Of a stretch of 64,000 nucleotides of DNA, positions 1 to 12,417 are shown piece by piece (the stretch's first letter is position 1; every line of letters begins with the position of its first letter). The position numbers and the translations under genes were made by a program. A model generated the notes under the pieces. That model was not told the origin of the DNA. It ran no database searches and was given only the letters and a program-made list of their open reading frames with translations. Origin of the DNA: an uncultured Corynebacterium sp. (GTDB taxonomy: Bacteria > Actinomycetota > Actinomycetes > Mycobacteriales > Mycobacteriaceae); assembly GCF_946221935.1 (NCBI RefSeq), contig NZ_CAMIGN010000010.1, positions 34,628-98,627 on the forward strand, written 5' to 3'.

Positions 1-1326
1 GTGGTTACCGCAACTTGGACAGGTGAATAGCCCCGCAGTTTGCCCACACCACCGGCAGCGCGGTGGAGCTGCATCCGCATTTGTCGGCAGTTCCAATGGC
101 CCATTACAGTGTCTGCAGCGCGCGGGGGTGCGACACTGTGCACAGGCCAACGCGGGTGCGTACCCGCGGCGCGGTACCTGCACCAGAGCGGGCAGGTCAT
201 TATCCAGGCATTCTCGTATAGCGGCAAACGCCATGGAGGGGATTCTTGCCCCGGGCGCATGCAGCTCCCGTTCCGTCGCTCCGTCCGTCTCCCCTAATCC
301 CCGGATCCATGGCATGGCCTCATGTAAGGAATCTCGGGTGGGCAACAGGGGATACACCAGTTTCCGATCCACCCACTGCTGTACTTCCGCCGACCTATGA
401 ACCCCAGCGATCAGCAGTCCCGCCCCGGTGTGCTGTGCATGCAGCGCCAGTGCTTCGCGCGCATGGATATACGGTGCACGCGGATCCACCAGATTATCGT
501 CGGACTCACCTATCAGCACCATTAACCGGGGCTTGGGCATTGGCAGCAACGCCGCTGAGCGGGTACCGACCACCACCCGCGCTTGACCTGCCAGAACGGA
601 TAAGTAGCGGCGGTATCGTGCATTGGGGCCGACCTGGGCCGTCAGCTCCATCACCTGTGCGGTGTTCATATGCTCTTTTAAACCGGCTACCAGGCGATCG
701 ACCAAGCGTTGGTTGGGTGCCACCACCAAGACCCCACCGTCGGTGTTCCAGGCCACGGCAGCTGCAACGGCCGCGATGAGGGTGGGGATGTCGCGGCCTG
801 GGGGCGTCAATAAACAAGCCCTGGCAGGTTTGCCCTCGACGAGCGCAGAAAGGAACGCCCCACCGTGAGGGTAAGGCGTAAGGGCCTCCTCCGCGGCCTG
901 ATAGGAGTCGGCGGAAGCCTGCTCGACGGACTGCAACTTCGCACCAAGGTTTTCCCATGCCGCGCCATCGGCGAACAACCCCGCCTCTTCCGCTGAGGCA
1001 TGCCGGGAGGGAACAACCGAACGCAGAATATCCGAACGCACCCCGGCATAGCGATCCGCCAGAACGTTCACCAGCTCCCATAGGTGCTTCGGCAACACAC
1101 GCAGGGGGCTAATCACACGCTCCAGTGATCGCAGCTCGCCGGGATGGTCACTCCGTCGGCGCCGCTCAATAACGAAGGCATCGACGAGTCGCCCGGAAAA
1201 GCGAACGCGAACGCGCACACCCGGTTGGGCGTGCGCATCCATGCTTTCCGGCACCGCGTAGTCGAAAAGCCGATCTAGGTGTGGCACGCCGAGTAACGGC
1301 AGGACTCGCGCGACGGGCTGTTCCAC
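1..1326 (-). CDS. priA: PriA-like primosomal protein N' (partial, 3' end outside window)
   Basis: A frame stays open for 442 codons from a GTG at 1326 to the window edge, so the C-terminal part is missing. The N-terminus matches the PriA 3'BD domain, and residues about 395-440 hold the start of the PriA zinc-binding Cys cluster (CAQC, CRHC, CRWC, CPSC pairs). The place where a Walker A motif is expected (about residue 172) reads TPPGRD, without the GKT of active helicases. This is known of actinobacterial PriA proteins, which are thought to help restart replication without helicase activity. It lies 25 bp behind metK and is probably co-transcribed with it. Confidence 0.88.
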   Translation of the reverse strand, partial: MEQPVARVLPLLGVPHLDRLFDYAVPESMDAHAQPGVRVRVRFSGRLVDAFVIERRRRSDHPGELRSLERVISPLRVLPKHLWELVNVLADRYAGVRSDILRSVVPSRHASAEEAGLFADGAAWENLGAKLQSVEQASADSYQAAEEALTPYPHGGAFLSALVEGKPARACLLTPPGRDIPTLIAAVAAAVAWNTDGGVLVVAPNQRLVDRLVAGLKEHMNTAQVMELTAQVGPNARYRRYLSVLAGQARVVVGTRSAALLPMPKPRLMVLIGESDDNLVDPRAPYIHAREALALHAQHTGAGLLIAGVHRSAEVQQWVDRKLVYPLLPTRDSLHEAMPWIRGLGETDGATERELHAPGARIPSMAFAAIRECLDNDLPALVQVPRRGYAPALACAQCRTPARCRHCNGPLELPTNADAAPPRCRWCGQTAGLFTCPSCGNH

Positions 1327-1351
1327 AGTGCTAATTGCTACCTGCTACGTG

Positions 1352-2578
1352 CTACTGAGCGGCCTCGACAGCCTTCTTCAGCGCAGCCACTCGGTCGGTG
1401 CGCTCCCACGGCAGGTCCAGGTCGGTCCGGCCAAAGTGGCCGTAAGCGCTGGTCTGGGCGTAAATCGGGCGCTTGAGGTCAAGCTCCTGAAGAATCGCAG
1501 CGGGGCGCAGATCGAATACCTGGCGGACGGCATCCTGAATGACCTCCACTGGAACGGTCTCGGTGCCGAAGGTCTCCACGTACAGGCCAACAGGCGTTGC
1601 GCGGCCGATAGCATAGGCCACCTGAACCTCCGCACGGTCAGCCAGCCCGGCAGCCACAATGTTCTTGGCCACCCAACGCATGGCATAGGCACCGGAGCGG
1701 TCGACCTTGCTTGGATCCTTTCCGGAAAACGCACCGCCGCCGTGGCGAGCCATGCCGCCGTAGGTGTCGACGATGATCTTGCGGCCGGTCAGGCCTGCAT
1801 CACCCATGGGACCACCCAGAACGAAGGACCCAGAGGGATTCACCAGCAGCGTGTAGTCTGTGTCGGCCAAATTGCCGCTCAATCCTGCCTCGTCCAGCAC
1901 ATACTGAACAACGTGGGTGCGGATCTGCTCATGTAGCCACTCCTGTTCGATGCCGTCGTCGTGCTGGGTGGAAACCACGACCGTATCCAGGCGAACCGGG
2001 GTGCCTTCTGCGTCATAAGCGAAGGTCACCTGGGTCTTGCCATCGGGACGCAGATGCGGGACGATGCCCTTCTTGCGCACCTCGGTCAGGCGCCGCGATA
2101 GGCGGTGCGCCAGCGCGATCGGCAGTGGCATAAATTCTGGGGTTTCGTTGGTGGCATAGCCGAACATGAGGCCCTGGTCACCGGCGCCCAGGCGGTCGAT
2201 TTCGTCGAGCTCTGCGCCGTCATCGTCGTTCTGGGAGCGGTGCTCCAAGGCGGTGTCCACTCCTTGCGCAATCTCCTGGGACTGTTCGCCGATTGCGATG
2301 TTTACGCCGCAGGTAGAGCCGTCAAAGCCCATATCGGAGCTGTTGAAGCCGATCTCCAGCAGAGTTTTGCGTACGAGTGCGGGAATCTCTACATAGGTGG
2401 TAGTGCGGATTTCGCCGACAACGTGAACCAGTCCAGTGGTCACGACGGTTTCGACGGCCACGCGTGCCTCTGGGTCCTTGGCAAGCAATGCGTCGAGGAT
2501 CTTGTCGGAGATCGCGTCGCAGATCTTGTCAGGGTGCCCTTCGGTGACGGACTCGCTGCTAAATAGGCGCAAAGACAC
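1352..2578 (-). CDS. metK: S-adenosylmethionine synthetase
   Basis: Makes S-adenosylmethionine from methionine and ATP in the cytoplasm. The 408-residue product has the usual family length. Visible motifs are the ATP-site GHPDKICD (residues 14-21), GAGDQGLMFGYA (131-142) and the glycine-rich GGGAFSGKD loop near residue 280. The start is a GTG, preceded by AAGGAAAAA as ribosome site. It sits between coaBC (83 bp upstream) and priA. I saw no SAM riboswitch in the short leader. Confidence 0.98.
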   Translation of the reverse strand: MSLRLFSSESVTEGHPDKICDAISDKILDALLAKDPEARVAVETVVTTGLVHVVGEIRTTTYVEIPALVRKTLLEIGFNSSDMGFDGSTCGVNIAIGEQSQEIAQGVDTALEHRSQNDDDGAELDEIDRLGAGDQGLMFGYATNETPEFMPLPIALAHRLSRRLTEVRKKGIVPHLRPDGKTQVTFAYDAEGTPVRLDTVVVSTQHDDGIEQEWLHEQIRTHVVQYVLDEAGLSGNLADTDYTLLVNPSGSFVLGGPMGDAGLTGRKIIVDTYGGMARHGGGAFSGKDPSKVDRSGAYAMRWVAKNIVAAGLADRAEVQVAYAIGRATPVGLYVETFGTETVPVEVIQDAVRQVFDLRPAAILQELDLKRPIYAQTSAYGHFGRTDLDLPWERTDRVAALKKAVEAAQ

Positions 2579-2661
2579 GTGGAATTTTTCCTTTTTTAGG
2601 TATCAGTTATTAAGGACTCTTAAGTCGATGGACACATACTAGACCAAGCTGTCTGTATTTG

Positions 2662-3930
2662 TCACGTAGTGGTTGCTTTAGTCTCGCATACAACCTTCCA
2701 GATCGCGGCAGCGACCCCGGTCTTCGGGCCAGGCGGCACCTCGATGACCTCTCCATTGGGGCTTAGGATCCAGCCCGCACTATCCGGCTGGCCAAAAACC
2801 TTGCCCTCGCCCACGGCATTGCACATCAAAAGATCGCAGCCCTTCTTCTGTAGCTTTTTGCGAGCGAAGTCCAGCGGGCTACTGTTCTCATCGCCGGTTT
2901 CTGCCGCGAAACCCACGATCTTTGTTGTGGACGCCACGGCTCCGCGCGCCCGCGCCTCAACCACACCGGCGAGGATGTCCGGGTTCTCGGTGAGCTGAAT
3001 CGTCGACAGATCAGCGTCAGAGCCTTTCTTCATCTTCGATCCGGCCACCTCTGCTGGGCGGTAGTCAGCTACAGCTGCAGCCATGATGACCACGTCTGCG
3101 GTGGTGGCATGTTCCATTACCGCTTCTTGCATCTCACGAGCGGTCTTCACCCTAACGACCTCGGCTCCACTGGGCGTGGGCAAGTTCTCCGTCACCCCAG
3201 CCACGAGGGTAACTTTGGCTCCCCGCTGAGCCGCAACCTCTGCCAGCGCGTAGCCCTGTCGCCCAGACGAGGCATTACCCAGATAGCGCACGGGATCCAA
3301 CGGCTCATGCGTACCACCGGCGCTAATGAGTACCCGCTTGCCTTCGAGATCACGGGTAAATGCATCTCGATCCGCCTGCACAGTAAGAGCCAACTGGCCA
3401 ATCTGTTCCGGTTCCGGCAGCCGACCGACGCCAGTGTCTGTGCCAGTAAGTCGCCCGTGGGCGGGATCCAGAACGGTAATCCCGTGCCGACGCAGCGTCG
3501 CCACATTATCTACAGTCGCCGGGTTCTCCCACATCTCCGTGTGCATTGCAGGAGCCAGCACCACGGGGCACGTCGCTACCAAACAACTTGCAGTCAGCAG
3601 ATCATCGGCACGTCCATGAGCAATCCGAGCCATCAAATCCGCCGTCGCCGGAGCCACGACAATAAGATCGGCATCTTGCCCGAGCCGAACGTGCTGTACC
3701 TCATCCACCGCATCGAATACTTCAGTCGCCACCGGATGGCCCGACAGCGCTTCAAATGTGGAAGCGCCGACGAAGTTCAATGCCGATCGGGTCGGAATCA
3801 CCCGCACATCATGGCCGCGTTCAGTGAAATAGCGCACCAAGTGAGCGGCCTTATACGCAGCAATGCCGCCCCCTACGCCGATAACGACGCGGAGCGGCTT
3901 GGTGTTGGTTAAAGCTGATGCAACGTTCAC
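2662..3930 (-). CDS. coaBC: Bifunctional phosphopantothenoylcysteine decarboxylase / phosphopantothenate-cysteine ligase
   Basis: Catalyses two consecutive steps of coenzyme A synthesis. The N-terminal CoaC flavoprotein half begins with GVGGGIAAYKA and carries the PAMHTEMW substrate motif (His in place of the Asn of many proteobacterial enzymes, as in mycobacteria). The C-terminal CoaB half starts at the ISAGGTHEPLDPVRYLGN segment near residue 205 and contains GFAAETGD. Length 422 is typical of fused enzymes. GTG start, 20 bp behind rpoZ, so it is probably part of the mihF-gmk-rpoZ-coaBC group. Confidence 0.97.
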   Translation of the reverse strand: MNVASALTNTKPLRVVIGVGGGIAAYKAAHLVRYFTERGHDVRVIPTRSALNFVGASTFEALSGHPVATEVFDAVDEVQHVRLGQDADLIVVAPATADLMARIAHGRADDLLTASCLVATCPVVLAPAMHTEMWENPATVDNVATLRRHGITVLDPAHGRLTGTDTGVGRLPEPEQIGQLALTVQADRDAFTRDLEGKRVLISAGGTHEPLDPVRYLGNASSGRQGYALAEVAAQRGAKVTLVAGVTENLPTPSGAEVVRVKTAREMQEAVMEHATTADVVIMAAAVADYRPAEVAGSKMKKGSDADLSTIQLTENPDILAGVVEARARGAVASTTKIVGFAAETGDENSSPLDFARKKLQKKGCDLLMCNAVGEGKVFGQPDSAGWILSPNGEVIEVPPGPKTGVAAAIWKVVCETKATTT

Positions 3931-3950
3931 AACGAATCAGCCTAGCTGGT

Positions 3951-4232
3951 TTAACCCTCGGTGTGTTCTAACAGATCCCGGTTAATCTCGCGCAGAGCGA
4001 TGGACAGGGGCTTCTCGTGGACATCCGGGGTAACCAGAGGTCCGACGAACTCAAAGACGCCCTCGTCGACCGTCTGGAAGTAGTCGTTGATCTGACGTGC
4101 GCGCTTAGCTGCGAAGATGACCAAGGCGTACTTGGAAGACACCTTCGTGAGAAGCTCGTCGATGGGTGGGTTGGTGATGCCTACAGGAGGATCGAACACG
4201 CTATCGTTCGCATTCACGTCCTGGTTTTCCAC
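3951..4232 (-). CDS. rpoZ: RNA polymerase omega subunit
   Basis: Omega promotes assembly of the core RNA polymerase. The conserved block PPIDELLTKVSSKYALVI..AKRARQINDY and the ending GPLV..EKPLSIALREI identify it. The frame is open up to an ATG at 4292, but I choose the GTG at 4232 because AGAAGG lies a few bases upstream and the resulting 93-residue protein matches corynebacterial omega in length. The extra 20 N-terminal residues of the longer reading look unrelated to the family. Located between gmk and coaBC. Confidence 0.93.
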   Translation of the reverse strand: MENQDVNANDSVFDPPVGITNPPIDELLTKVSSKYALVIFAAKRARQINDYFQTVDEGVFEFVGPLVTPDVHEKPLSIALREINRDLLEHTEG

Positions 4233-4319
4233 GGTATGCACCTTCTTTGGTGGGTTGTAAACTGTATATTCTTTTAGTTCTTTATTGAGCACAGTACTCG
4301 CAGCGTGCCGCCGCGGCTT

Positions 4320-4886
4320 CTATCGGAGAAAGCCGCTGATTGTCGCGACTGCTTGTTCCACGTCATCGTTGACCACCACATGGTCGAACTCCGACTGCGA
4401 GGCCATTTCGACTTTCGCAGTCTCCAAGCGACGTTCAATGACGTCCTGGGTTTCCGTACCGCGACCGGTCAGACGCTCTACGAGCACTTCCCAGGACGGC
4501 GGCGCAAGGAAAACTGTTTGTACCTCGGGCAGCATCTTCTTGACGTTACGAGCGCCTTCGAGGTCAACCTCGACGAGAACGGGGCGGGCTTGAGCCAACG
4601 CGTTCTCAATCGGCTCACGCGGCGTGCCGGATAGCTGCAGACCACCGTGGATCTCCGCCCACTCGAGCATCTTACCCGCCGCGATATTGTCCTCGAACTG
4701 CTCGCGGGTGACGTAGATGTAGTCCTCGCCATCGACTTCGCCCGGACGTGGGGCGCGGGTGGTCATGGACACACTGAAGAACAGATCCGGAACGTCCGAG
4801 CGCAGACGACGGACGACTGTGGACTTCCCCACTGCCGAAGGTCCTGCGAGGACGACGATCCGGCCGCTATTCAGGTCCTGGCTCAA
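4320..4886 (-). CDS. gmk: Guanylate kinase
   Basis: Phosphorylates GMP to GDP with ATP. A P-loop GPSAVGKST occupies residues 15-23, followed by the GMP-binding STTRAPRPGE-like segment (here SMTTRAPRPGEVDGEDY). The length of 188 fits. Only 2 bp separate it from mihF upstream, which implies co-transcription and perhaps translational coupling. Confidence 0.98.
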   Translation of the reverse strand: MSQDLNSGRIVVLAGPSAVGKSTVVRRLRSDVPDLFFSVSMTTRAPRPGEVDGEDYIYVTREQFEDNIAAGKMLEWAEIHGGLQLSGTPREPIENALAQARPVLVEVDLEGARNVKKMLPEVQTVFLAPPSWEVLVERLTGRGTETQDVIERRLETAKVEMASQSEFDHVVVNDDVEQAVATISGFLR

Positions 4887-4888
4887 GA

Positions 4889-5209
4889 TTATTCCTCGAA
4901 ACCGAAGTGCTCCAGCAGGGCGCGACGCTGACGGTCGCCCAGGCCACGGATACGGCGGGTTTCGGCGATCTCCAGCTGCTCCATGATTTCCTTGGCCTTC
5001 ACCTTGCCAACCTTCGGCAGGGAGACCAGCAGAGCGGAAACCTTCATCTTGCCCAGGGTCTCATCGGTTTCGGCGTCCTTCAGGACCTGCTTCAGGTCGG
5101 TGCCGCCACGCTTCAGCTTCTCGCGCAGTTCTGCGCGTGCCTTGCGTGCCTCGGCTGCCTTCTTCAGCGCCGCTGCGCGCTGCTCATCGGTCAACTGGGG
5201 AAGTGCCAC
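4889..5209 (-). CDS. mihF: Actinobacterial integration host factor (mIHF)
   Basis: A 106-residue basic nucleoid protein of the mIHF family, which is unrelated in fold to the proteobacterial IHF/HU proteins. The first half is a long charged helix rich in Ala, Lys and Arg. The second half, from about residue 50, holds the helix-two-turn-helix-like DNA-binding part with LPKVGKVKAKEIME and RRIRGLGDRQR. The GTG start at 5209 is preceded by GGAGG at ideal distance. It heads the mihF-gmk-rpoZ-coaBC group, and its 294 bp upstream region carries two inverted repeats, listed separately. Confidence 0.95.
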   Translation of the reverse strand: MALPQLTDEQRAAALKKAAEARKARAELREKLKRGGTDLKQVLKDAETDETLGKMKVSALLVSLPKVGKVKAKEIMEQLEIAETRRIRGLGDRQRRALLEHFGFEE

Positions 5210-5254
5210 GGGTGCCTCCGTTTAATATTCTCGTCTTTTGAATGGAAAGTTTTT

Positions 5255-5269
5255 CTGGTTGATAACCAG
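5255..5269. promoter_or_regulatory. Inverted repeat CTGGTT-GAT-AACCAG in the mihF leader
   Basis: Perfect 6-bp arms with a 3-base centre, about 46 bp before the mihF start. It could be an operator or a small leader hairpin. No regulator is assigned. Confidence 0.5.
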
Positions 5270-5348
5270 CATGCTGTAGAGACCGAACGGTATTCCAAGC
5301 AACGCTGGATATTAAGTTGTCTCGGATAATTTTGCCAAGCTGACACAC

Positions 5349-5364
5349 CGAGAATATGTTCTCG
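5349..5364. promoter_or_regulatory. Inverted repeat CGAGAA-TATG-TTCTCG upstream of mihF
   Basis: Perfect 6-bp arms around a 4-base centre, 140 bp before the mihF start. It looks like a dimeric helix-turn-helix operator. It does not match the actinobacterial LexA box (CGAAC-N4-GTTCG), so an SOS role is not supported. Confidence 0.5.
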
Positions 5365-5503
5365 ACTACTGTACACGGTTCAGGAAAGACACCTAAAAGT
5401 GCAACTGCGGTACCGCGACACTAGGTTTCAAACAATGCATGTCAGTGTAGCACCCGGAATCCTAGAAAGCAGCAAAAGCCCCTGCTAAAAGCCGGTTAAA
5501 GTC

Positions 5504-6348
5504 TCAAAGTGTGAGCTGTGTCGCCTGCTCTTTCACCGCTGCGCGGAGGTCGGCCACGTCGGGTCCGGCACGGAGCACACCGCGAGAGACATTTGGTGAG
5601 ACTAATGACGCCGTCTCGTCTCCCCCGGCAATACGCTTCACATCGTCCATAGTTCCGCCCTGTGCACCTACCCCAGGCATCAGAACCATGCCGCCGACAC
5701 GGTCCAAGCGGGGTGGATCAGCCAGGGTTGCGCCTACCACCACGCCCACGTTGCCAGCACCGGAATGCTGGGCATTTTCCTCGGCCACTCGATCCACAAT
5801 GTGTTGCGCCAGGTTCACCTGCGTTCCATCAAACAGGGAACGCTGAACGCCACGGGCCTCCGGGTTAGAGGTTGCAGCCAGCACGATCACTCCCCTGCCG
5901 TGTTGCTCGCTCAGGTCGAGAACAGGCCGCAGGGATTCAAACCCCAACCAGGGGGAAACGGTCACGGCGTCACTACACAAGGGCGACTCCGGGTCCAGCC
6001 ATGCTCGGGCATAACCTGCCATAGTGGATCCAATGTCGCCACGCTTGGCGTCGGCAATCACCAAAACACCTGCGCGTCGTAATTGTGCAATGGATTCTTC
6101 CAGGACAGCTAGACCCGCAGAACCGAACTGTTCATAGAAGGCAACTTGAGGCTTTACGACACACGCAACATCCGCAAAAGCCTCGACGCACGTCTTACTG
6201 AAGGCCTCAAGCCCTTCGACATTCGCTTCGAGGCCCCAAGCTTCCAAGATGCCGACGTGGGGATCCATGCCCACGCAAAGCTGCCCATAGGTCGTAGAGC
6301 GCTCAAGGAACCGCTGCCCAAAGGTCAGGCTTGGGTCTTCGCTCCCGC

Positions 6349-6352
<4 letters not shown>
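5504..6352 (-). CDS. pyrF: Orotidine 5'-phosphate decarboxylase
   Basis: Last step of UMP synthesis, converting OMP to UMP. The catalytic Lys/Asp motif DAKRGDIGS is at residues 101-109. The length (282) and the N-terminal CVGMDPH identify the type-2 subfamily found in actinobacteria. Its GTG start overlaps the carB stop by four bases (GTGA), so it is translationally coupled as the last gene of the pyr operon. Confidence 0.97.
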
Positions 6353-9714
<3,362 letters not shown>

Positions 9715-9772
9715 TGGTGTCTTCCCTACTATCCCTGTTGCTTAAGGTTGCTGCAGTTTCTTCAGTTGCGTT

Positions 9773-10912
9773 TTAGTTGCTGTACTTTTCGAGGTTCTCG
9801 AAGAACTTGTCGAACAGCGGGTTTGCATCGTGCGGTCCAGCCGCGGATTCCGGGTGGTATTGGACGGAGAATGCGCTGCCATCTACCAGCGCTACTCCCT
9901 CAACCACGTCATCGTTCAGGCAGGTGTGCGTCACCTGCGCCTCGCCGAACGGGGTGTCGAAAGTCTCCAAAGCCTTGCCCTTCAGAGCGAAGCCGTGGTT
10001 CTGTGCGGTGATGTCGATCTTGCCAGTTCGGTGGTCGATCACCGGCACGTTCGTACCCCGGTGGCCGAATTTCAGCTTGTAGGTATCCATGCCGAGTGCG
10101 CGACCAAGCAGCTGGTTACCAAAGCAGATGCCGAAGAACGGGATCTTCGCTTCCAGTACCTTCTTTAGCTCCTCCACGGTTGCATCGGCGGTCGCCGGAT
10201 CGCCTGGGCCGTTGGAGATGAACACGCCCGAGGCGTTGTACTCCTCCATCAGCTTCTTTACCTCGTCGAAGGTAGTCGTCGAGGGAACGACCACGCTGCG
10301 CACGCCGCGCTTGGAGAACTCGCGCGGGGTGTTGGTCTTAATACCCATGTCGTAGGCGATGATGGTGTGCTTGATTTCCCCTTCAGCCTCCACCACGTAC
10401 AGCTCGTCGGTGCTTACATCGCCGGAAAGGTCTGCACCCGCCATTGCCGGTTGAGCCTGAACCTGGCTGATCATATCGTCGTCGGAGCTAAGGGCGTCAC
10501 CGCTAAAGATGCCCGCGGCTACCGAACCCTTGTCGCGCAAGTGGCGAACGATCGCGCGCGTGTCTACGCCCTGGATGCCGATGATTTCCTGCGCTTCCAT
10601 CTCCTCCGGCAGGCTCCGGGTGGCACGCCAGTTGCTTACGGTGCGGGAAAGATCGCGGATTACCAGCCCAGCGACCCAGATGTTCCCGCCACGGGACTCG
10701 GAATCCTCGTCGTTCCAGCCGGTGTTTCCAATGTGCGGAGCGGTCGCCACCACAATCTGACGGTGGTAAGACGGGTCGGTCATTGTCTCTTGATAACCGG
10801 TCATGGCGGTGGTGAAAACTGCCTCGCCCAGGGTGCGCCCCGTCGCGCCGAATGCGCGGCCGCGGAAGATCTTTCCATCGGCGAGAACCAGTGCTGCTGG
10901 CGTGTAGCTCAT
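9773..10912 (-). CDS. carA: Carbamoyl-phosphate synthase small (glutaminase) subunit
   Basis: Class I glutamine amidotransferase that passes ammonia to CarB. The N-terminal CPSase domain starts with ALVLADGKIFRG. The glutaminase domain contains the nucleophile in GICFGNQ (around residue 255; N replaces the more usual H) and the QYHPE of the catalytic His-Glu pair near the C-terminus. Length 379 is normal. Sits between pyrC and carB. Confidence 0.98.
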   Translation of the reverse strand: MSYTPAALVLADGKIFRGRAFGATGRTLGEAVFTTAMTGYQETMTDPSYHRQIVVATAPHIGNTGWNDEDSESRGGNIWVAGLVIRDLSRTVSNWRATRSLPEEMEAQEIIGIQGVDTRAIVRHLRDKGSVAAGIFSGDALSSDDDMISQVQAQPAMAGADLSGDVSTDELYVVEAEGEIKHTIIAYDMGIKTNTPREFSKRGVRSVVVPSTTTFDEVKKLMEEYNASGVFISNGPGDPATADATVEELKKVLEAKIPFFGICFGNQLLGRALGMDTYKLKFGHRGTNVPVIDHRTGKIDITAQNHGFALKGKALETFDTPFGEAQVTHTCLNDDVVEGVALVDGSAFSVQYHPESAAGPHDANPLFDKFFENLEKYSN

Positions 10913-10983
10913 TGTGCTTGTTTCCTTAACTCTTAGCTGTTGTGTTTGGTTCTTTTTCTTAATTGACGCCCACTCGTGGATGC

Positions 10984-12339
10984 TTAGTGCACCGCTGAGC
11001 CATTCTTGCAGGTCACCTTGCCCCGCAACAGCGTGGTGCTCACCTTCACGGGCATGTCCATGCCCTCGTAGGGAGTGTTATTGGCCTTGGAAGCCATGTC
11101 GTGGCCGTGCGCGACCCAGGACTTATTGACATCCACAGCGCACAAGTTTGCCGGTTCCCCGACCGCAATCGGGCGACCATGTCCGGGGAGCTTGGTGATC
11201 TCGGCAGGTCGCTCGGACATCACCTTGGCTACGAAGCGCCAATCCTGGTCGCCGTCGATAACGAAGATCTTGGCGATGAGTGCCAGAGAGGTCTCGATTC
11301 CCAGCATGCCGGGGCGGGCCTTATCGAACTCGCAGCACTTGTCTTCCGAACCATGTGGCGCGTGATCGGTGGCCACGCAGTCGACGGTGCCGTCGATGAG
11401 TGCTGCACGGAGCGCCTCCACATCGCGTTGTTCGCGCAGCGGCGGGTTGACTCGGTTCACGCCGTCGTAGGTTTCCAGTCGCTCATCGGTGAGCAGCAGG
11501 TGGTGTGGGGTTACCTCTGCGGTAAGCGGAATGTCCTGGTCTTTCGCCCAGCGCAGCAGATCCACGGTACCTTCCGTGGAGGCGTGGCAGATGTGCAGCC
11601 TTCCGCCGTAGTCGCGAGCCATGATGGCATCCCGGGCGACGATGGATTCTTCGGCGACACGCGGCCATCCGCCCAGGCCGAGACGCGCGGCGGTCTCTCC
11701 CTCGTGGGCGACAGCGCCGATGGTCAGGCGGGGCTCCTCGCAGTGCTGAGCCAGCAGCACATCCATTCCCTTGGAGTACTCGATGGCGCGACGCATTAGG
11801 CGTGGATCGTCGACGCACTTTCCGTCGTCGGAGAACATCCGCACCTTGGCATCAGAATCGGCCATCATGCCAAACTCCGTAAGCTCCTTGCCCTCTAGTC
11901 CCTTCGAGATAGAGCCGACGGGGTGAACGTCGCAGAGATTCGTGTTTTGCCCCTTGTACCACACCATTTCTGCGATCGCGGGGTTGTCAGTCACGGGAGC
12001 AGTGTTGGCCATAGTGAATACAGCCGTAAAGCCACCCTGAGCCGCTGCTGCGGAGCCGGTGGAAATGGTCTCAGTATCTTCCCGTCCCGGTTCGCGTAGG
12101 TGCACATGCATGTCCACCAGCCCCGGTAACAACACTTGTCCGTCGAGATCCAGTACCTCCGCACCCGCTGGAGCAGAGTCACCCAGGTCGCTGCCGATCT
12201 CGGAGATTACGCCATCTTGGATAAGCACATCCTGCTTGTCGCCCTCGCCGTAGATCAATACGCCGCGTAACAGGACTGCCTTGTCAGCGCCGGTCGGGTG
12301 GCTGGCCAACTCGCCGGTGGCAGGATACTCGGAGGTCAT
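10984..12339 (-). CDS. pyrC: Dihydroorotase
   Basis: Closes carbamoyl aspartate to dihydroorotate. It is the class I zinc amidohydrolase type, with the metal-binding HVHLREPG motif and later ATDHAPH. The frame is open from an ATG at 12393 (469 residues), but the ATG at 12339 has a strong AAAGGAG ribosome site eight bases upstream and gives 451 residues, so I prefer it; the upstream ATG also has AGAGG and cannot be ruled out. Third gene of the pyr operon. Confidence 0.96.
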   Translation of the reverse strand: MTSEYPATGELASHPTGADKAVLLRGVLIYGEGDKQDVLIQDGVISEIGSDLGDSAPAGAEVLDLDGQVLLPGLVDMHVHLREPGREDTETISTGSAAAAQGGFTAVFTMANTAPVTDNPAIAEMVWYKGQNTNLCDVHPVGSISKGLEGKELTEFGMMADSDAKVRMFSDDGKCVDDPRLMRRAIEYSKGMDVLLAQHCEEPRLTIGAVAHEGETAARLGLGGWPRVAEESIVARDAIMARDYGGRLHICHASTEGTVDLLRWAKDQDIPLTAEVTPHHLLLTDERLETYDGVNRVNPPLREQRDVEALRAALIDGTVDCVATDHAPHGSEDKCCEFDKARPGMLGIETSLALIAKIFVIDGDQDWRFVAKVMSERPAEITKLPGHGRPIAVGEPANLCAVDVNKSWVAHGHDMASKANNTPYEGMDMPVKVSTTLLRGKVTCKNGSAVH

Positions 12340-12417
12340 AGTGAATGCTCCTTTGTCGAAAGTCTTATTGTCTGTCTGTGCTGTGTTTGCCATGCTGAAC
12401 CTCTGTACCCTTTTTCG

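Larger units (their letters stand above)
5210..5503. other. Intergenic region between pyrF and mihF
   Basis: This 294 bp stretch holds no credible gene. Going leftward from pyrF the minus strand first shows a weak AGCAG...CTGCT hairpin followed by TTTCT near 5470-5492, a possible terminator. The mihF-proximal part is AT-richer and carries the two palindromes at 5255-5269 and 5349-5364, so it probably contains the mihF promoter. I could not fix a -10/-35 pair. Confidence 0.6.

Noticed and set aside
2579..2661. Possible SAM riboswitch in the metK leader
   Set aside because: Only 83 bp between coaBC and metK, with no conserved riboswitch core visible.
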